A stretch of 64,000 nt of DNA from Aquatica leii (GCA_035610365.1 CM069433.1:129598545-129662544), one strand, 5' to 3'; positions 36,956-49,243 are shown, counted from the first letter of the stretch. Numbers and translations are program-made. The notes: a model not told the origin generated them from the sequence alone.

Positions 36956-37366
36956 ATCGTTCAGATCATTACTAAGATAAGAATGTCTTCCGGGTTTAGA
37001 CCGTGTCATTGGGTGCATTCAGCCGATAGATCTCGAGTCGCTACCGATCCAGCGCTACATTTACAACAGTTGTCAATCGGCTGGCTGCTCAAAATTCATG
37101 TATGACTAAGTAGTGACTAAGTGCTGTCCATAAACGAAAAGTCCCTAAACAATAATATTTTACAACTAAATAACCTAACCTTGCCGTTCTTTGCACATAA
37201 CCTAATATTGTCGTTTCTATTATTTCAATTTTCAAGCGATTCATCGTGTGCCAGTTTTTATAAAATTCTGTGTATGTATTGGACAACTCAACAAACGGTA
37301 ATAAGTAATTGTTTATTGTGGAGATAAGTTAATTAAATAAACATTTTGGTCAAAGGAATTAGTGTA

Positions 37367-38628
37367 ATGGATGTAGTAGAATTATTCCTCGAAGGAGGTG
37401 ATCATGACCTGAATTTAATTCTGGGAGCAGTTGAGGCGTTGGCAGAGCCACTCCAGATTGTTGACGTACAGGCCGAAGAACGTAGGCTAGTAGTTAGAAA
37501 TCAGTCATATTATGAAGACATCATACCACAATATGACGACATTTTATTTCAGGAACATTTTAGGAGAGATTTTTGAAGTAAGTTATTTTTTTGCCAATAT
37601 TTGCCAGTTGTTATTATTTTTCTCAGACACTAATGAGACAAATAGTCAATATTAGACCAAATCTGCTTCATAATGTTGAAGTTCCTCTGGAAAAAAAGGT
37701 CCTCTTTACGATTTGGATTATTAGTAAACAGGAGTCGTTTTTGGCATGTGGGGATCGATTTGGTATTGCTCGTAGCACTGCCTATTATGTGTTCAAGCAG
37801 ATCATAGGCGTACTTGTGGAAATGTTGCCACAACACATAGTTTGGCCAACTAATCATGATTCAGCCATAGAGGTAATTATTTAATAACTTGTATATATCA
37901 CTAAACTGCACATAATTATATTCAGACCTTTACACACCGGTCTGGTGGATTCCCAGGAATAATTGGTGCGATAGATTGATGCCATATAAAAATCAAGCAG
38001 CCTATAAACAATGCCCATGATTACTATAATAGACATCACTACCATTCTATAATATTACAAGGTAAACAATTATATACAATTTGGTTTATTTATTAAATAT
38101 ATAATTTAAGGCGTAGCAGACCATCAATTAAAATTTATAGATGTGTTTATTGGGCTACCAGGACGGATGCACGATGCCAGAGTTTTTCGCAACAGTGATA
38201 TACATAGAAAACTTACAAATCAGGAAAATCCATTGCTACCTGAAGCAATACATTTATTAGGAGATTCAGCTTATCCATTAATGACCAACCTAATGACTCT
38301 ATTTCGTGACAATGGACACTTGGCTGCTAGGGAGTCACGTTATAATACGAAACTTAGCTCTGCTAGGTCTGTAATTGAACAGGCATTTGGAAGGTTGAAA
38401 GCCAAATTCCGGCGGCTAAAGGACTTAGATGTCTGCACTGCTGAAATGGGGACACAAGTTATTGCTGCTGCTTGTGTACTGCACAACCTAACTATTGAAC
38501 TTGAAGTTGACGATGAGGAATATGAAAATGACCCCCAAATAATTGAAGAAGAGGATGGCGTACTAAACCCCCAACAAAACCGTCAAGAAGCTGAATTAAA
38601 AAGAAATTATATTATGGATAATTTGTAA
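37367..38628 (+). pseudogene. Harbinger transposase, element 2, nearly intact
   Basis: Four exons: 37367-37577 (MDVVELFLEGG...), about 37628-37872, 37926-38060 and 38111-38628. Key blocks are KQESFLACGDRFGIARS, GAID*CH (first Asp), HLLGDSAYPLMTN (second Asp) and VIEQAFGRLKAKFRRL (Glu). It ends in an acidic tail and a stop at 38626-38628. Only two faults are seen: TGA at 37977-37979 in place of the Gly after the first catalytic Asp, and one extra T in the T-run at 37570-37574 that shifts exon 1 just before its donor. Otherwise reading frames and splice sites are preserved, which suggests a fairly young copy. Confidence 0.88.
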
Positions 38629-38651
38629 TTTATTTACGACATACATTTCTA

Positions 38652-39864
38652 TCATTTTTTATCAACAAGTTTTTTTAACAATTCATTGCGTTCTTTCTGA
38701 ATTTCGTTGCTTCGCTCCACAGCCTGTCGTAACAAATCAATCTGCTTGACTCTTTGCTCCTCGATATCAAGTTGTTTTTTTCTAAAGCTGTAAAGCGTTC
38801 TACTTCGCAAATTTTTTGTAGTTTTTAAAGCAGAACTGGAAGGTGTAGTTGGGGCAGAATTTGAACTACAACCAGGTAGTTGTGGGCTAGAAATCGAAGT
38901 GGCCACTAACTGTTTAGGAACCCAAATTGTGGTAGATGCTCCGCCTTGAATCGCTGTGGAGACTTCTGTAATACAGCAATTAAAATTTGAAACAAACATT
39001 ACTTAAAATTTTTGTTAAGTGTTAAAATCTCGAACTGAACTTTTTTTACGTAAATAATACTTTCTTAATCACATGAAGATCTAAATAATTAAAGTACACG
39101 CGCGTTGACAAACAAAATATAGAGTGTGTTTCATTTACACGAGGAAACCCAAGTAACTCATTTATTTTAAAAGAAAATGTTAAAATATTGGAGTCTTAAA
39201 ATTTCCGCCGTAATTTCGTATACAAAGGTATTTTGCGATTTGCAGCAAATTTTTATAATACATTTTTTCTCTACTTTAGTCGCTACTATGCTTTACCTAA
39301 AACATACTTTTTATTTCAAGCATAATTAACTGGGTTTTCGTTTCAAACAAAATCTATCTACAAAAAGATGCAGCTTAGTAGTCTTCATAAGCTTTGAAAG
39401 TTTTGTTTTTTAAATAAGTAAGTTAAAATGTTGAAAGAATTTTTTTCTCATATTCCCTCAAATTACAATTACTATTTTAAAACTAGCAATTAGGTACCTA
39501 CCAGCTAAGGGTTGACTATCGTGGATATTAGAAGATGTACCACAACTTAAAGTTTTTGGTTGATTCATAGTTCTGTCCACTGAATATATGTTTTCGAACA
39601 CCTCCAAATGCTCCCAGCTCATTCTTCCCCTGCCTGTCTTGGTTTGATTATCCTTGACATTAGTGTAGGTTTTTTTCAAATTCCTCCACTTTCTATCAAG
39701 CATATCTTCTGTAATAGAGTAGCCCTTCAAGAAAAAAAGATTTTTTATTTCTGTCCACAGCCCCTTCTTTTTTACTTTTGGATCGCGAAATCGCTCTGAC
39801 CTTGTTTGATAAGCTTCTATTAGGAGGAGAGTTAATTCACGAGTCCACACAAAATTTTCTTGAC
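38652..39864 (-). CDS. Harbinger SANT/Myb-like partner protein, element 2, apparently intact
   Basis: Exon 39864-39502 reads GQENFVWTRELTLLLIEAY, then FRDPKVKKKGLWTEI and MLDRKWRNLKKTY, a trihelix DNA-binding fold with its spaced Trp residues. The donor G|GTAGGT joins in frame to exon 38965-38652, which has a Ser/Thr-rich linker, a basic patch (LRSRTLYSFRKKQ) and a coiled coil ending KERNELLKKLVDKK. No stops or frameshifts in these two exons. A short 5' exon with the start codon is expected upstream but was not found. In Harbinger systems this protein binds the transposon ends and recruits the transposase. Confidence 0.8.
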
Positions 39865-40879
39865 CTAAACATAGACAGATTAAATACGTAGTTATAAAAT
39901 TATCAAGACACACAAGGCAAATTTAATAGCATAGTTAAAGCCATTCCAGAAATGCAAAACATATACATGTGGTCACAATTAGCATACATGTGAAATTGAA
40001 GTAATTAATTAAATTGGCAATGCACAACAAAACTCAGTCACCACAAACAAATCACCTTTCTAATAATAATTGTATGCATAGTAAATTTAAGATACCGCAC
40101 CATTTTAATAAGCTACGTGAAACAAAAAAAAAGCAATAGCATAAACAGTCATGCTACCAGGAAAAACGTACACTTTGATCAAATTTTACTGGAGACTCAT
40201 ATACCACAACTACTTTCTATTCCTTAATATTATTTAATGTGCAATTAACCCAAACAATCATAATGCAGATATAAAAATAGCAACCTCAATATTCAAGAAC
40301 GTAGTGGTCCACGGTTTATAACAGTGATTATTGCATCGTTTATTGTGGTCCTGGACAATTGAAGCTAAGTATTAAAAAATAAAAAACAATGAAATAATTG
40401 ACTACACGATTATGTATAATATTATAGGTACATACCTACGACTTCTTGACAAGCTACTAACTGCCCTAAAGACATTAGATAGTAATTAATACATCTCTCC
40501 AATATCCACTACTCACCATTAATAATGCTATAACTTTCCATTATAAATTATTAAATTTTTAATATGTTTTATAAACTTCAACTCTTAGACATGTAGCGGG
40601 AAATGCTAGATTAGAGCGTAGATTATTTTCGCTACAAAAAATGGCGTCCGCTCCGGAACTGTTACCAATGTAGCGAACTCGGAGCGGCCGTATTCAGCCG
40701 AAAATCTGGAACTGTTCCACAACAGTTGAGTCGGCTGAATGCACCCATTGTTGTTGTAACCGAAGTTGCCAACGTTTCGCCCACTTTCGTAAGGGGCTTC
40801 ATCAGGGCGTGAGATAAATCGCAAAACTAAAACAAGTAACCGAAATCTAACTAAGAACTTCTCAAAAGTTAGGTTATCA

Positions 40880-42055
40880 CTTTCTGACTGCTCGCATAGT
40901 AACAGTAAAAAATGATTTTCCTACTTTTATAAGTTAATTTGGTGAATAAAGTTGTTTACGTAGGTTATGTCCATTATGTTTCCTATATTAACTTGAATTG
41001 TCAAAAACCAATTATATTATATTTATTTAAAATGAAATTATTAAACATTTTATGTTTTACTGATGCAACTCATTACCATAAAAACATCGTATAATACTAT
41101 GTCATATTTATTTGACTGATGCCTTTTAAAAATTCCCATTTGTGTAACATTTAATCCTTATATTCATCATTAGAAATTAAAAGTGACATTTTAATCTCCA
41201 AACATAAAAATTGAAACAAAACTCTAAATTATAGAAAGCAAAATTAATATTAATCCCTCCGAGATTAAAAATTACTCTTTATTTTACAACAATGCCAGTT
41301 TCCATACCACTTGTAAGATATATTGTATTGCCAAATAGGTTAAATTAAGTACTTAAATATATGAATTTTTAATATTTTCATTTATAACTGCTTACTATTC
41401 AAATTTAACGACACAATTTGTTAAATTTTATTTACAATAGTTGCAGAAACAAAGATTATTATTCTATAAAAAGTTAAGAAATTTATCATTTCTTATTGTT
41501 GCTTTAAATTCAACAGCCGGAAAGTGACATACTGTTCTTTCACCCTAGGGTTGACGAGTAATTTATTAGTCAAATTTTATCAACGTCAGATTGATACTTA
41601 ATTTTAATAAATTTTGTAAAATTAGTTTAAAAAATCTGAGTAGGAGCAAAAAAAACTAGAAAAAAAAGTTGTTGATAATTTTTTTAAGAAGTGCGACAAA
41701 TTTGAAAATAAAAATGACACAATCTATCTTGTCATTCAAACAAACCGTATCAAAACACAAGATAAAATTTAGTTTCACCAATATAGAAAGAAACATGTGT
41801 AAACGGTAAAACATTGAACTATGATTTATTGTTAAGAATAATTTTGTTGTAGAGGTAATTTAAAAATTAATAGAAAACAATATTTTCATTAGGATTTGCT
41901 GTCTTAGTTGAAAAAAAAAAAAACAATATAACTTGAAAATATTTGTCGGTTTCTAGTGCAATGTAAATGAGTGTAATTTTTCGTGAAATTAAAATATTTT
42001 TTTGATAATAATCACATTGGTTTTTAGTTATCTTAATTTTAAAATATTAAAAAGA
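40880..42055. other. AT-rich spacer, no gene seen
   Basis: Stop-rich in all frames. No terminal repeat or coding block noticed. Confidence 0.5.
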
Positions 42056-42429
42056 AATTAGATTTGATTTTTTATGCTTGTGTTTATTCGGCCGGTTTAT
42101 GCGGCCACATACCAATCTTCCTATCTATATATTCTAGAAGTGATCAGGCAACATCTGCTTGAAACAGGATAGCTAACGGTCTACCGTGGTCGAGCACTAT
42201 CAGTTTAGACTTTATTGTTGTGTGAGTCAAAATTGTAGTTTTCTCCGAACCATTTTATAACTCGCCACGTGCAGAAAATAAACGGTAAGTCTGTCAAATT
42301 TTCAGTCAACTGAAATTTTAGTTGTTTATATTATAGCAATTTTAATGTAGAATAATGTGGTAGCATTTATTTTTCCTTGCCGATGTAAAAAAAATAACTT
42401 CTTACGCTTAGTTGTAATGGCGGGTAGGG

Positions 42430-44136
42430 TGTCGTTAATACCGGCAAAGGGATTAGACAAACCAGTAGAGAGTATGGAATACCTTATGGCAGATTAAGTG
42501 ATCGCTTAAAAACCAATAATTCAAGTTGTCCTCAAATTGGTAGGTCCTGTGCTTTTACCACGGATCAGGAACTTGAAATAGCAGAACACTACATTGAGTT
42601 AGCTCAAGTTTTTTATGGGCTAACAACAAAAGAGTTAAGGAAAGTGACATATGATTATGCAGAGCAAAATTATATTGCACACCGATTTAACAAAGAAAAA
42701 AAATTAGCGGGTAAGGACTGGTTCCAAAGACGACAGCCACGATTAAGTCTTCGAAAACCAGAATCCACTAATTTGACAAGAATTACTGGTTTTAATGAAG
42801 ATAGCGTACAAAAAGTTTATAATAATTTAAACTAAATTTTGACACCTCATGGTTTCCAACCAAATCCTATTTTTAACGTGAATGAGACGGGTATAACGAC
42901 CGTCCACGTACCAAACAAGGTTCTTGCTCCAAAAGGAATTAAACAATTGGGTAAAACTGTGAGTGGAGAGAGGTCGCAATATAACTGTTGTGCTATCAGT
43001 TAATGCTACTGGCGTGTATGTACCGCCACTGTTCATATACCCTAGAGTTCGAATGTCTGAACAATTAAAGCGTAATGGTCCCGTAGGCGCTGCATATGAG
43101 TGTTCACCGAAAGGATGGATGAAGGAGGAATTATATGTAACATCGCTTAGGCACTATAAAAAACACTTTTCTGCATCCAAAGAGAACAAGGCACTTGACG
43201 TCTTGATAATCATGGTAGCCGCATAATATTGGAGGCATTCATTTTTTTTCAAGAAAATGGAATTTCAATGGTTTAATTTCCACCACATACCTCGCACAAA
43301 TTGCAGCCATTAGATCTTATTCTTCGGACCATTGAAAACCGCCTACTCAACTAAATGTTCACTATCAAGCAAAATTTATTAATATTGCTACCGTTGGAAA
43401 GACAAAGAAGGGATTTGACATAAGTAGCATAGTTCCATTAAATCCCAATATATTCAGTAAGGAAGATTTTTGTGAAAAGTCGGTTATTCCTGTAATAGAA
43501 GAAACTGAGCCCTTATGCACTGCTACTGAAGGTACAGGTCCAAGTATAATTAATTCCCTCCAACCAGGTCCAACTAGAACTAATTGCTCTCAACTTATCA
43601 AGCAAGTTCAAGTAGGCTAGAGTCACCATAACTATGCCCAAGTAGACTTGAGTCCCCGCAACCAGGTTTGAGTAGATCTGATGTATTGAGCGTCAAAGAA
43701 AAATAGGTGGCTGTTATTTCTTCATTGCCAGAAAATATTTAAAAAAACCATTGTAAAAAAACGAGGAAGACCTACAGATACATCGAAAATTTTGACAGAT
43801 TTTCCAGAAGAAGTTAGTTTAAAACTAAAACAAAAGAAAAAATGGAAAGAAAAAAAATAGGCAGACTCAACGAAGTAAAAAGACTGGAACGAAACCTGTT
43901 AAATCAAAACGAAAATACAAAAAGTGGAAAGAAAATATAACTCAAGTAGCAGCGATAGCGATGAGGAGCACACATCAGAATATGAAGAAAAAGAAAACGA
44001 CGCGATATACATAATATGTGGGGAATTTGGAAAGACAGAAATGTGGTTCCGGTATGAAGTTTGCAAAAAGTGGGCGCATAAAGAATGTATTGGGCATAAT
44101 GATTATAAAACCTTTATATGTGATTTTTGTATCTAA
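42430..44136 (+). pseudogene. Pogo/jerky-like transposase with PHD-like C-terminus
   Basis: Blocks in order: a helix-turn-helix start (REYGIPYGRLSDRL), KDWFQRRQPRLSLRKPE, FNVNETGITTVHVPNKVLAP, SGERGRNITVVLSVNATG, DNHGSRIILEAF, then FPPHTSHKLQPLDL. The C-terminal 70 codons (43924-44136) have spaced Cys/His (CGEFGKTEMWFRYEVCKKWAH...CDFC), the zinc-finger tail common in this family. The first catalytic Asp is Asn here (codon 42881-42883). Stops lie at 42834 and 43276, and a frameshift lies just before DNH. It is dead but long enough to place. Confidence 0.82.
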
Positions 44137-44499
44137 TAGTTCCTTAACAATTATAAACGTTGTGTAAATTATTTTTGAATTATTTTGTTAGTCTTGACAG
44201 AAACAGTTTTTATTTGACTTTAGCAATGGTTGGAATAAAATAATCGGTACAAACCGAATAGTGGCCGGTGCTGTACGCACTCTCGGGCTGCATCGGCCAA
44301 TCGTAAACTATCGTAAAGTGGTCAAATTTAGGATAAAGCTTAATTTGGGAGCTTTTATATTTAGCTAGACGATAAACTATTACCTAAAGTTTACTATAAC
44401 ATGTCGCAAATAATTTAGTTTTGATATTTTCCATAAATTTTTGGTACATTTTTTTTAAGTGGCCTAAAATTAAAAATACAAAAAGATGTGAAGAATATC

Positions 44500-44920
44500 G
44501 ACCTATTGACGTGGATAATAGTGCAGTGGCAGTGATCTTAGACTATAAAAGAGCCTTTGAAACTATCGACAGAGAAATGCATAAATAAACTTTATCAATA
44601 TGGCATAAGAAGCACCGTACTTAAATGGATCGAAACTTACTTGAAATCTTGCATTGAGACCACTACGTACCAAAATTAGGAATATGTACCAATTCAGAAT
44701 AATTTTTTTGGGTCAATAATTTTTTTGGGTCATTGCTTTTTTTGATTTATATTAATGATTTAGAACTTAATCTTAAGTGCTGTAATATTAATTTTTTTGC
44801 AGACGATACCCTTGTATCAATTACTAATAAAAATGTACATTCCGCTAAGATAAAGTTGCAAATTGGTTACAATAACACAAATTAAAACTGAATGTGCTAA
44901 AAAGTAAAACAATGGTAATA
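44500..44920 (+). pseudogene. Non-LTR reverse transcriptase fragment
   Basis: VILDYKRAFETIDREM, then KLYQYGIRSTVLKWIETYL, LIYINDLELNLKCC and FFADDTLVSIT (catalytic box kept) appear in shifting frames. The piece covers only the RT palm. It lies between two pogo-like relics, so it may have inserted there. Clade not determined. Confidence 0.75.
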
Positions 44921-44937
44921 TTCAAAAATCGTCCAAT

Positions 44938-46493
44938 TTGAGTTATGGACAATCGTATAAACAAATACGAATTTTGGCATACGATTTTGGCAAAGCGTTA
45001 CCAGACTGTAAGGATTGGACATCCAGACAGATAGCAAGTTTGTTCATTATTCATTTAGTTATTGAATTATTACATAATATATTTTTTGTGTTTTATGTAG
45101 GTATTGACTGGCTGAAGAGCAACAGGGTTTAATAAAGACAGAGCGTCTGAATTTTTTAACAATTATACAGCCCCTTCATAAAAATATAAGTTTAAACCGG
45201 AATAAATTTATAATTTAGACGAGATTGGCGTGACAACTGTAAACCAACACGAGTAATTTCTACAAAAGGCAAGAAGCAAGTTGGCCAGATAACTTCCGCC
45301 GAACGTGGAGAATTGGTAACCGTCATTGGAATTATCAGTGCAACTGAATGAACCATTCCTCCAGTATTTGTGTTCCCACGAATTCGGAACGTTTCTGATT
45401 TCCTAGAAGCCGCTCCAATATCTAGCATTGCACTAGGTAATAAATCCAGTTGGATGAATTGGAGAATTATTTCTTATGGTTTTGAAGCATATCGTGGAAC
45501 ACACAAATTGTTCAGTTGGAAACAAATTTTTACTCATACTTGACAATCATGAGAGTCATACATCCGTTGCAGCGATATCGTTTTGTAGAGAAAATGGTAT
45601 AATATTATCATTTCCACCGTACATGAGCCATCGGCATCGCCATCTTGCAACAGTCTTTAATGATTGGATGTAAACATACCCAGGACGAATGGTAACAATT
45701 AAACATATTCCACGACTAGTTAATAAAGTATTTTCAACTTCATTTACAATTAAAAATATTAAAAGTGGTTTCAAAAAATCTGGCATCTGGCCAGTTAACA
45801 CGTTAATATTTACCGATGAAGACTTTTTGCCTAGTACAGTAACTGATCGGCCACTTGAGACAACCAAGTAAATACCTCATCACAAGTCCAGCAAACGACT
45901 CCAAATAAGTCAGACTCAAAAGGAAGCGATGCACCCAAAAGTCTAGAGCAACCATCAAAAGTTGCTAGCTTGGAAGAAGAAGATTTATAACCAGTAACAT
46001 CAATGTCTGTTACTAGTCGTTCTGTTTCACTGGACGACATTAGACCTTATCCTAAGGCAGCTTAAAGGATGTATCTTCCAGTGAATCAGATATTTCTGTT
46101 AAACTTGTTGATTCATCTGATAATGAAGATTTTATTTACAGTTCTGAAAAGCTGTGCGACCTACCTGAACTAACGTCTAATCAAATTATTGAAGAAAGAA
46201 GTTTCGTATTAAGTAAGTTTCCATTTGAAGGCGAAGATAATAAATATTGTTATATTGCCAAAGTTTTGAGCAATTTGGCAAATGGAAAATATAGAGTCAA
46301 GTGTTTGCGAAAACAAAACGGCAGGTCCTGGACATTCGTTTTTCCAATAGTAGCAGATGCAAATGAAGTAAACAAAAGTGCAATACTTGCTATTTTGTCA
46401 ACAAATAGCAAAACTACAACTGCCAGACAGCCTCCATTTTTTCTTTTCATTATGTACCGATTCTTTATTTGTATTTACTGTAAGGAGTGTTAG
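44938..46493 (+). pseudogene. Second pogo/jerky-like transposase relic
   Basis: LSYGQSYKQIRILAYDFGKAL and GIDWLK are followed by a degraded NLDEIGVTTVN block that keeps the first Asp. Then come GKKQVGQITSAERGELVTVIG, PPVFVFPRIRNVSDF, LLILDNHESHTSVA (second Asp) and FPPYMSH, where the usual QPLD is replaced by RHLATV. The end has SGFKKSGIWPVN and a C-terminal NGKYRVKCLRKQNGRSWTFV block. Several stops. It differs from the copy at 42.4 kb, so this is a separate lineage. Confidence 0.78.
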
Positions 46494-46916
46494 AGATTCA
46501 GACACATTTTAGATCTATTTTTATATGGACGAATGTACCCCATCCTCTAGCCGAATCTGCCCCACGATGTCAATAATGACAAAATCATTTGAAATATTTT
46601 ACAAACGTGGTCAGTTTAAACAGATAACTAAATTAAATTCAATTATATTTAAGTAACAGTTAAAATAATCGATTTGTTGTCTAAAAAATCCATTCTACTA
46701 AAAGAAATTAAATTTGGCGCTAAAACATTATTTTTAAAATGGCCAAAGGTCACTCATTTTCCGGACTGGAATATCAAAGGGGCCGACAGCAAGTGTCCCG
46801 TATAGTTGTTATTATGTGATGTTATTGTACAGAAGGTGGAAGAACGGTGGAAGATTTAGTGGTCATCAGTGTTTTGAATGTTAAGTGTATGTTTAAAAAT
46901 AAATTAATGAAAAAAT

Positions 46917-47420
46917 GGATCCTACTCAGAAAGTACGTAGAAAACGTGGTACAAGTAGTGAAAAGCAAATAAAAGAACTGAAAGATAAAGGGCTACCACA
47001 TACAACGTATAAACAAACAAAGAAGCTAAGTAGAATTCCACCGAAAGAGCAGGTAAAGTTTTACAGGTTCGAATGAAAATAAAAGCTAATGTGGTTAATC
47101 GTTTATTGTAGATTACGTATAAATGTAAATATAAGTGCAAAACCTTGTCATAAGAATATCAATTAAAACTCTTTAAGCGTTTTTATGCATCTAACAAAAC
47201 CAAACGTTGCACTTACTTCATGGATAATATACAGATTGTGCCAATTTCACGAAGGTGTCATAAAACATACGAAAACACAAAGACAGTTGTACAATTTGTT
47301 ATACGATACCCAATATAGAAGGAAATTATATACGAGTTTGCAAGAAAACATTCGGTGATATTTTTAATTTAACTCATAAGGAATTCCAAATATTAGCCGA
47401 GAAGTGAAAGGCAACTGGTG
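46917..47420 (+). pseudogene. Unnamed arthropod transposon protein, N-terminal part
   Basis: Exon 1 starts MDPTQKVRRKRGTSSEKQ at 46917 and ends with a GTAAAG donor near 47052. Exon 2 after TTTATTGTAG reads YKCKYKCKTL, then LKLFKRFYASNKTKRCTYF and, after a stop and frame change, RVCKKTFGDIFNLTHKE. The C..C start and the VCK.TF..IF....K block are shared by a group of uncharacterised transposon-like proteins in insects. I cannot name the superfamily. The nuclease core is absent. Confidence 0.5.
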
Positions 47421-47649
47421 TATACAGATAACAAGGGAAAATGTACAAAAACAAAAAAATATTCTAAAGACATTCTTGATAACATAAGATTCCACATAAA
47501 ATCTTTTCCCACTGAGGAAAATGATTACAGTGAGCATAACCATAGTAAAGATTAAACAGTAGTATATAACATTACAACAATTTAATAAAATTTAATTTGA
47601 AGCATTATTTTCATTATTGTTCTGGTAACCATGTTTAATGTTAATATTT

Positions 47650-48190
47650 TTTTGGCGCTTACAGCTTTTTAAACTTAAGGTCTTCAATTGTCGAATGATT
47701 CACTTTTTCTAATACCTTCATTGTCAGTAAATACGATTTGTTTCTTTCTCCTTTCATACCTAACACATCAAGTAAAAAATATACTTCGCTAATGAAATCG
47801 GTTTGTTCTGAATTCTCTTTATCTTAATTTTTGTATGCACTTGTGCAACGTCACCTTTTCGCAACGTTGACTCGGCCAGAAAATTAGGTGAGATATATTT
47901 TTTTCAAAAAAACTTCAAAACCTCATTTTTCAATTTGGCTAATGGTATATTAGCAGAAATAAAAGCTTCATATAAGTCGTCGTTAAACGCTGGATGCTTA
48001 GTTTCAGATTTTGATAGCGTGTTGATCAGCAGCTGCCGTTGTTTGCCATTCCTTTTTCGAATTATGTTGTTTTGATGTTTTCCAGTTTACAAATGTTGCT
48101 TCACTTAAGATTTTTTTAGTAGCTGTTACAGTCACTTCACAGTACTTACAAAACTTGCACCAGCACTTTCGGCATTTTAAAAATCAAATT
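47650..48190 (-). pseudogene. hAT-like relic (CGBP1-type N-terminal region)
   Basis: The minus strand shows HPAFNDDLYEAFISANIPLAKL, then LKFFEKNIS and, in another frame, AESTLRK. This order (FN.DLC.A...ANIPL.K..N..L..FL......P.ESTLRK) is typical of hAT-type proteins related to CGG-binding protein. The following catalytic domain is not visible. Confidence 0.55.
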
Positions 48191-48281
48191 TGATGTTCGC
48201 CAAATATGCGAACCAAAAATAGCCAAATTATGCGTTTGGTTTGGTTGTTTCCGTTACGTTGGTTATTGATCTACACGTTTA

Positions 48282-48542
48282 TTGCAGTTGACGGAAGAAC
48301 AGCTTGAACATTCCGTAGATAATCTAAACCAAATCAATAGTGACATTGAAGATCCATTTGTTAATGAATCTGAAGCGTGTCCTTCATATTCAGAGAGTTC
48401 TGATTACTCCAGTCATGATTCTCGCAGTTATGGGAATAGACAGAAAATACCACTGTTGCAAGGACCAATAGATATAGAGGTACCTAGATTTTTGCTTCCT
48501 ATTTTTTTTTCAAGAGGCAATTTACCAAGACTTCAAAGATGA
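48282..48542 (+). pseudogene. Acidic N-terminal fragment, probably piggyBac
   Basis: The frame reads LTEEQLEHSVDNLNQINSD then an acidic, Ser-rich stretch (PSYSESSDYSSHDS). Such leaders precede piggyBac transposases. No core domain follows, so the call rests on composition and pattern only. Confidence 0.35.
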
Positions 48543-48699
48543 CAATATACAGAATATTGACTATTTAAAGAGTATTGAACATACAGTTATCCCCAGAAGT
48601 CGTTGAAATCCAAACCAAATATGAAATTAAAAAAAAAACGTCAACGATATTAGAGTGTAACAGTGTGAATTTATTTGTTTTATCGTCATATTGTAACTT

Positions 48700-48840
48700 A
48701 GAATTAATGTAGTTGTTTGTAGAACAATAATTGTACAATATTAAGTGTACTAATCAGTGGCGTAACTAGCGCAATACGAAGGACCTTGCGTCCAAAGCGG
48801 GTCTTAGACTCAGACCCCGTCGGTCATTGTCGTAATAAAA
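48700..48840. repeat. Possible transposon terminus
   Basis: AATCAGTGGCGTAACTAGCG at 48754 resembles the CAGTGGCGTA start of many insect transposon ends. GGGTCTTAGACTCAGACCC at 48798 is a short hairpin. No partner end was found. Confidence 0.3.
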
Positions 48841-48988
48841 TAATTTTTATTATTTAATACATATCAAATTCCAAAATAGAATATGAAAAACGATAGAATG
48901 TTTGTTTTTCTATTTACGGCTATTTTAAATTCTAATATGACTGCTGGGTCTTGCAAAAGTAATATTGATATGATGATGTATTCTCATA

Positions 48989-49243
48989 TTAAGGTGACTG
49001 ACTGACATATTGTGGAGACCGAGAGTGTGATCCAGAGGGAAGTGATACTGAAGAAATTTGTGATAGTCGTTCTTTAACCATAACAGATTGAAATTTTTCT
49101 TGACAAAGTAATGCCCTGCCGAAGGGCATATTCTTTAATTGTACTGCTAAACGTTTGCAAAACAAATCAAATTCGTGTTCAGGTTTAATTCTGGTTTGCT
49201 CACTCATTGTTTTTAATTTTTTGATAGCCTTATCAATCGGCAT
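48989..49243 (-). pseudogene. BESS-like C-terminal fragment (MADF-BESS or SANT-type protein)
   Basis: The pattern EHEFDLFCKRLAVQLKNMP...ALLCQEKFQSVMVKERL matches the C-terminal helical motif of MADF-BESS and transposon partner proteins (E.D.FG..VA.QL..L....A...Q..I). The DNA-binding half is absent. Confidence 0.45.

Larger units (their letters stand above)
37011..40746. mobile_element. PIF/Harbinger DNA transposon 2 (3,736 bp)
   Basis: A 16-bp perfect terminal inverted repeat, GGGTGCATTCAGCCGA, is present at both ends. The 3-bp target duplication is ATT (37008-37010 and 40747-40749). The target is a known repeat, so the empty site can be read from the other copy and confirms the borders. Transposase on plus, SANT partner on minus, convergent. 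Confidence 0.93.
36971..40876 (-). repeat. Second copy of the 4.3-kb-type repeat arm, split by Harbinger 2
   Basis: The left piece (36971-37010) matches 4315-4355. The right piece (40747-40876) matches 4352-4480, up to AAAAGTTAGGTTATC. The two pieces join perfectly once the Harbinger element and one ATT are removed. The core boxes GACCGT (36999), GTTTC (40774) and TCATCAG (40799) are all kept. Only one arm is present here. Confidence 0.8.

Noticed and set aside
46922-47140. 72-codon minus-strand frame rich in Leu/Tyr
   Set aside because: It is the antisense of the better supported plus-strand exon starting at 46917.
48194-48213. GTTCGC...GCGAAC hairpin as a terminator
   Set aside because: Bacterial-type terminators do not apply here, and no gene end is nearby.
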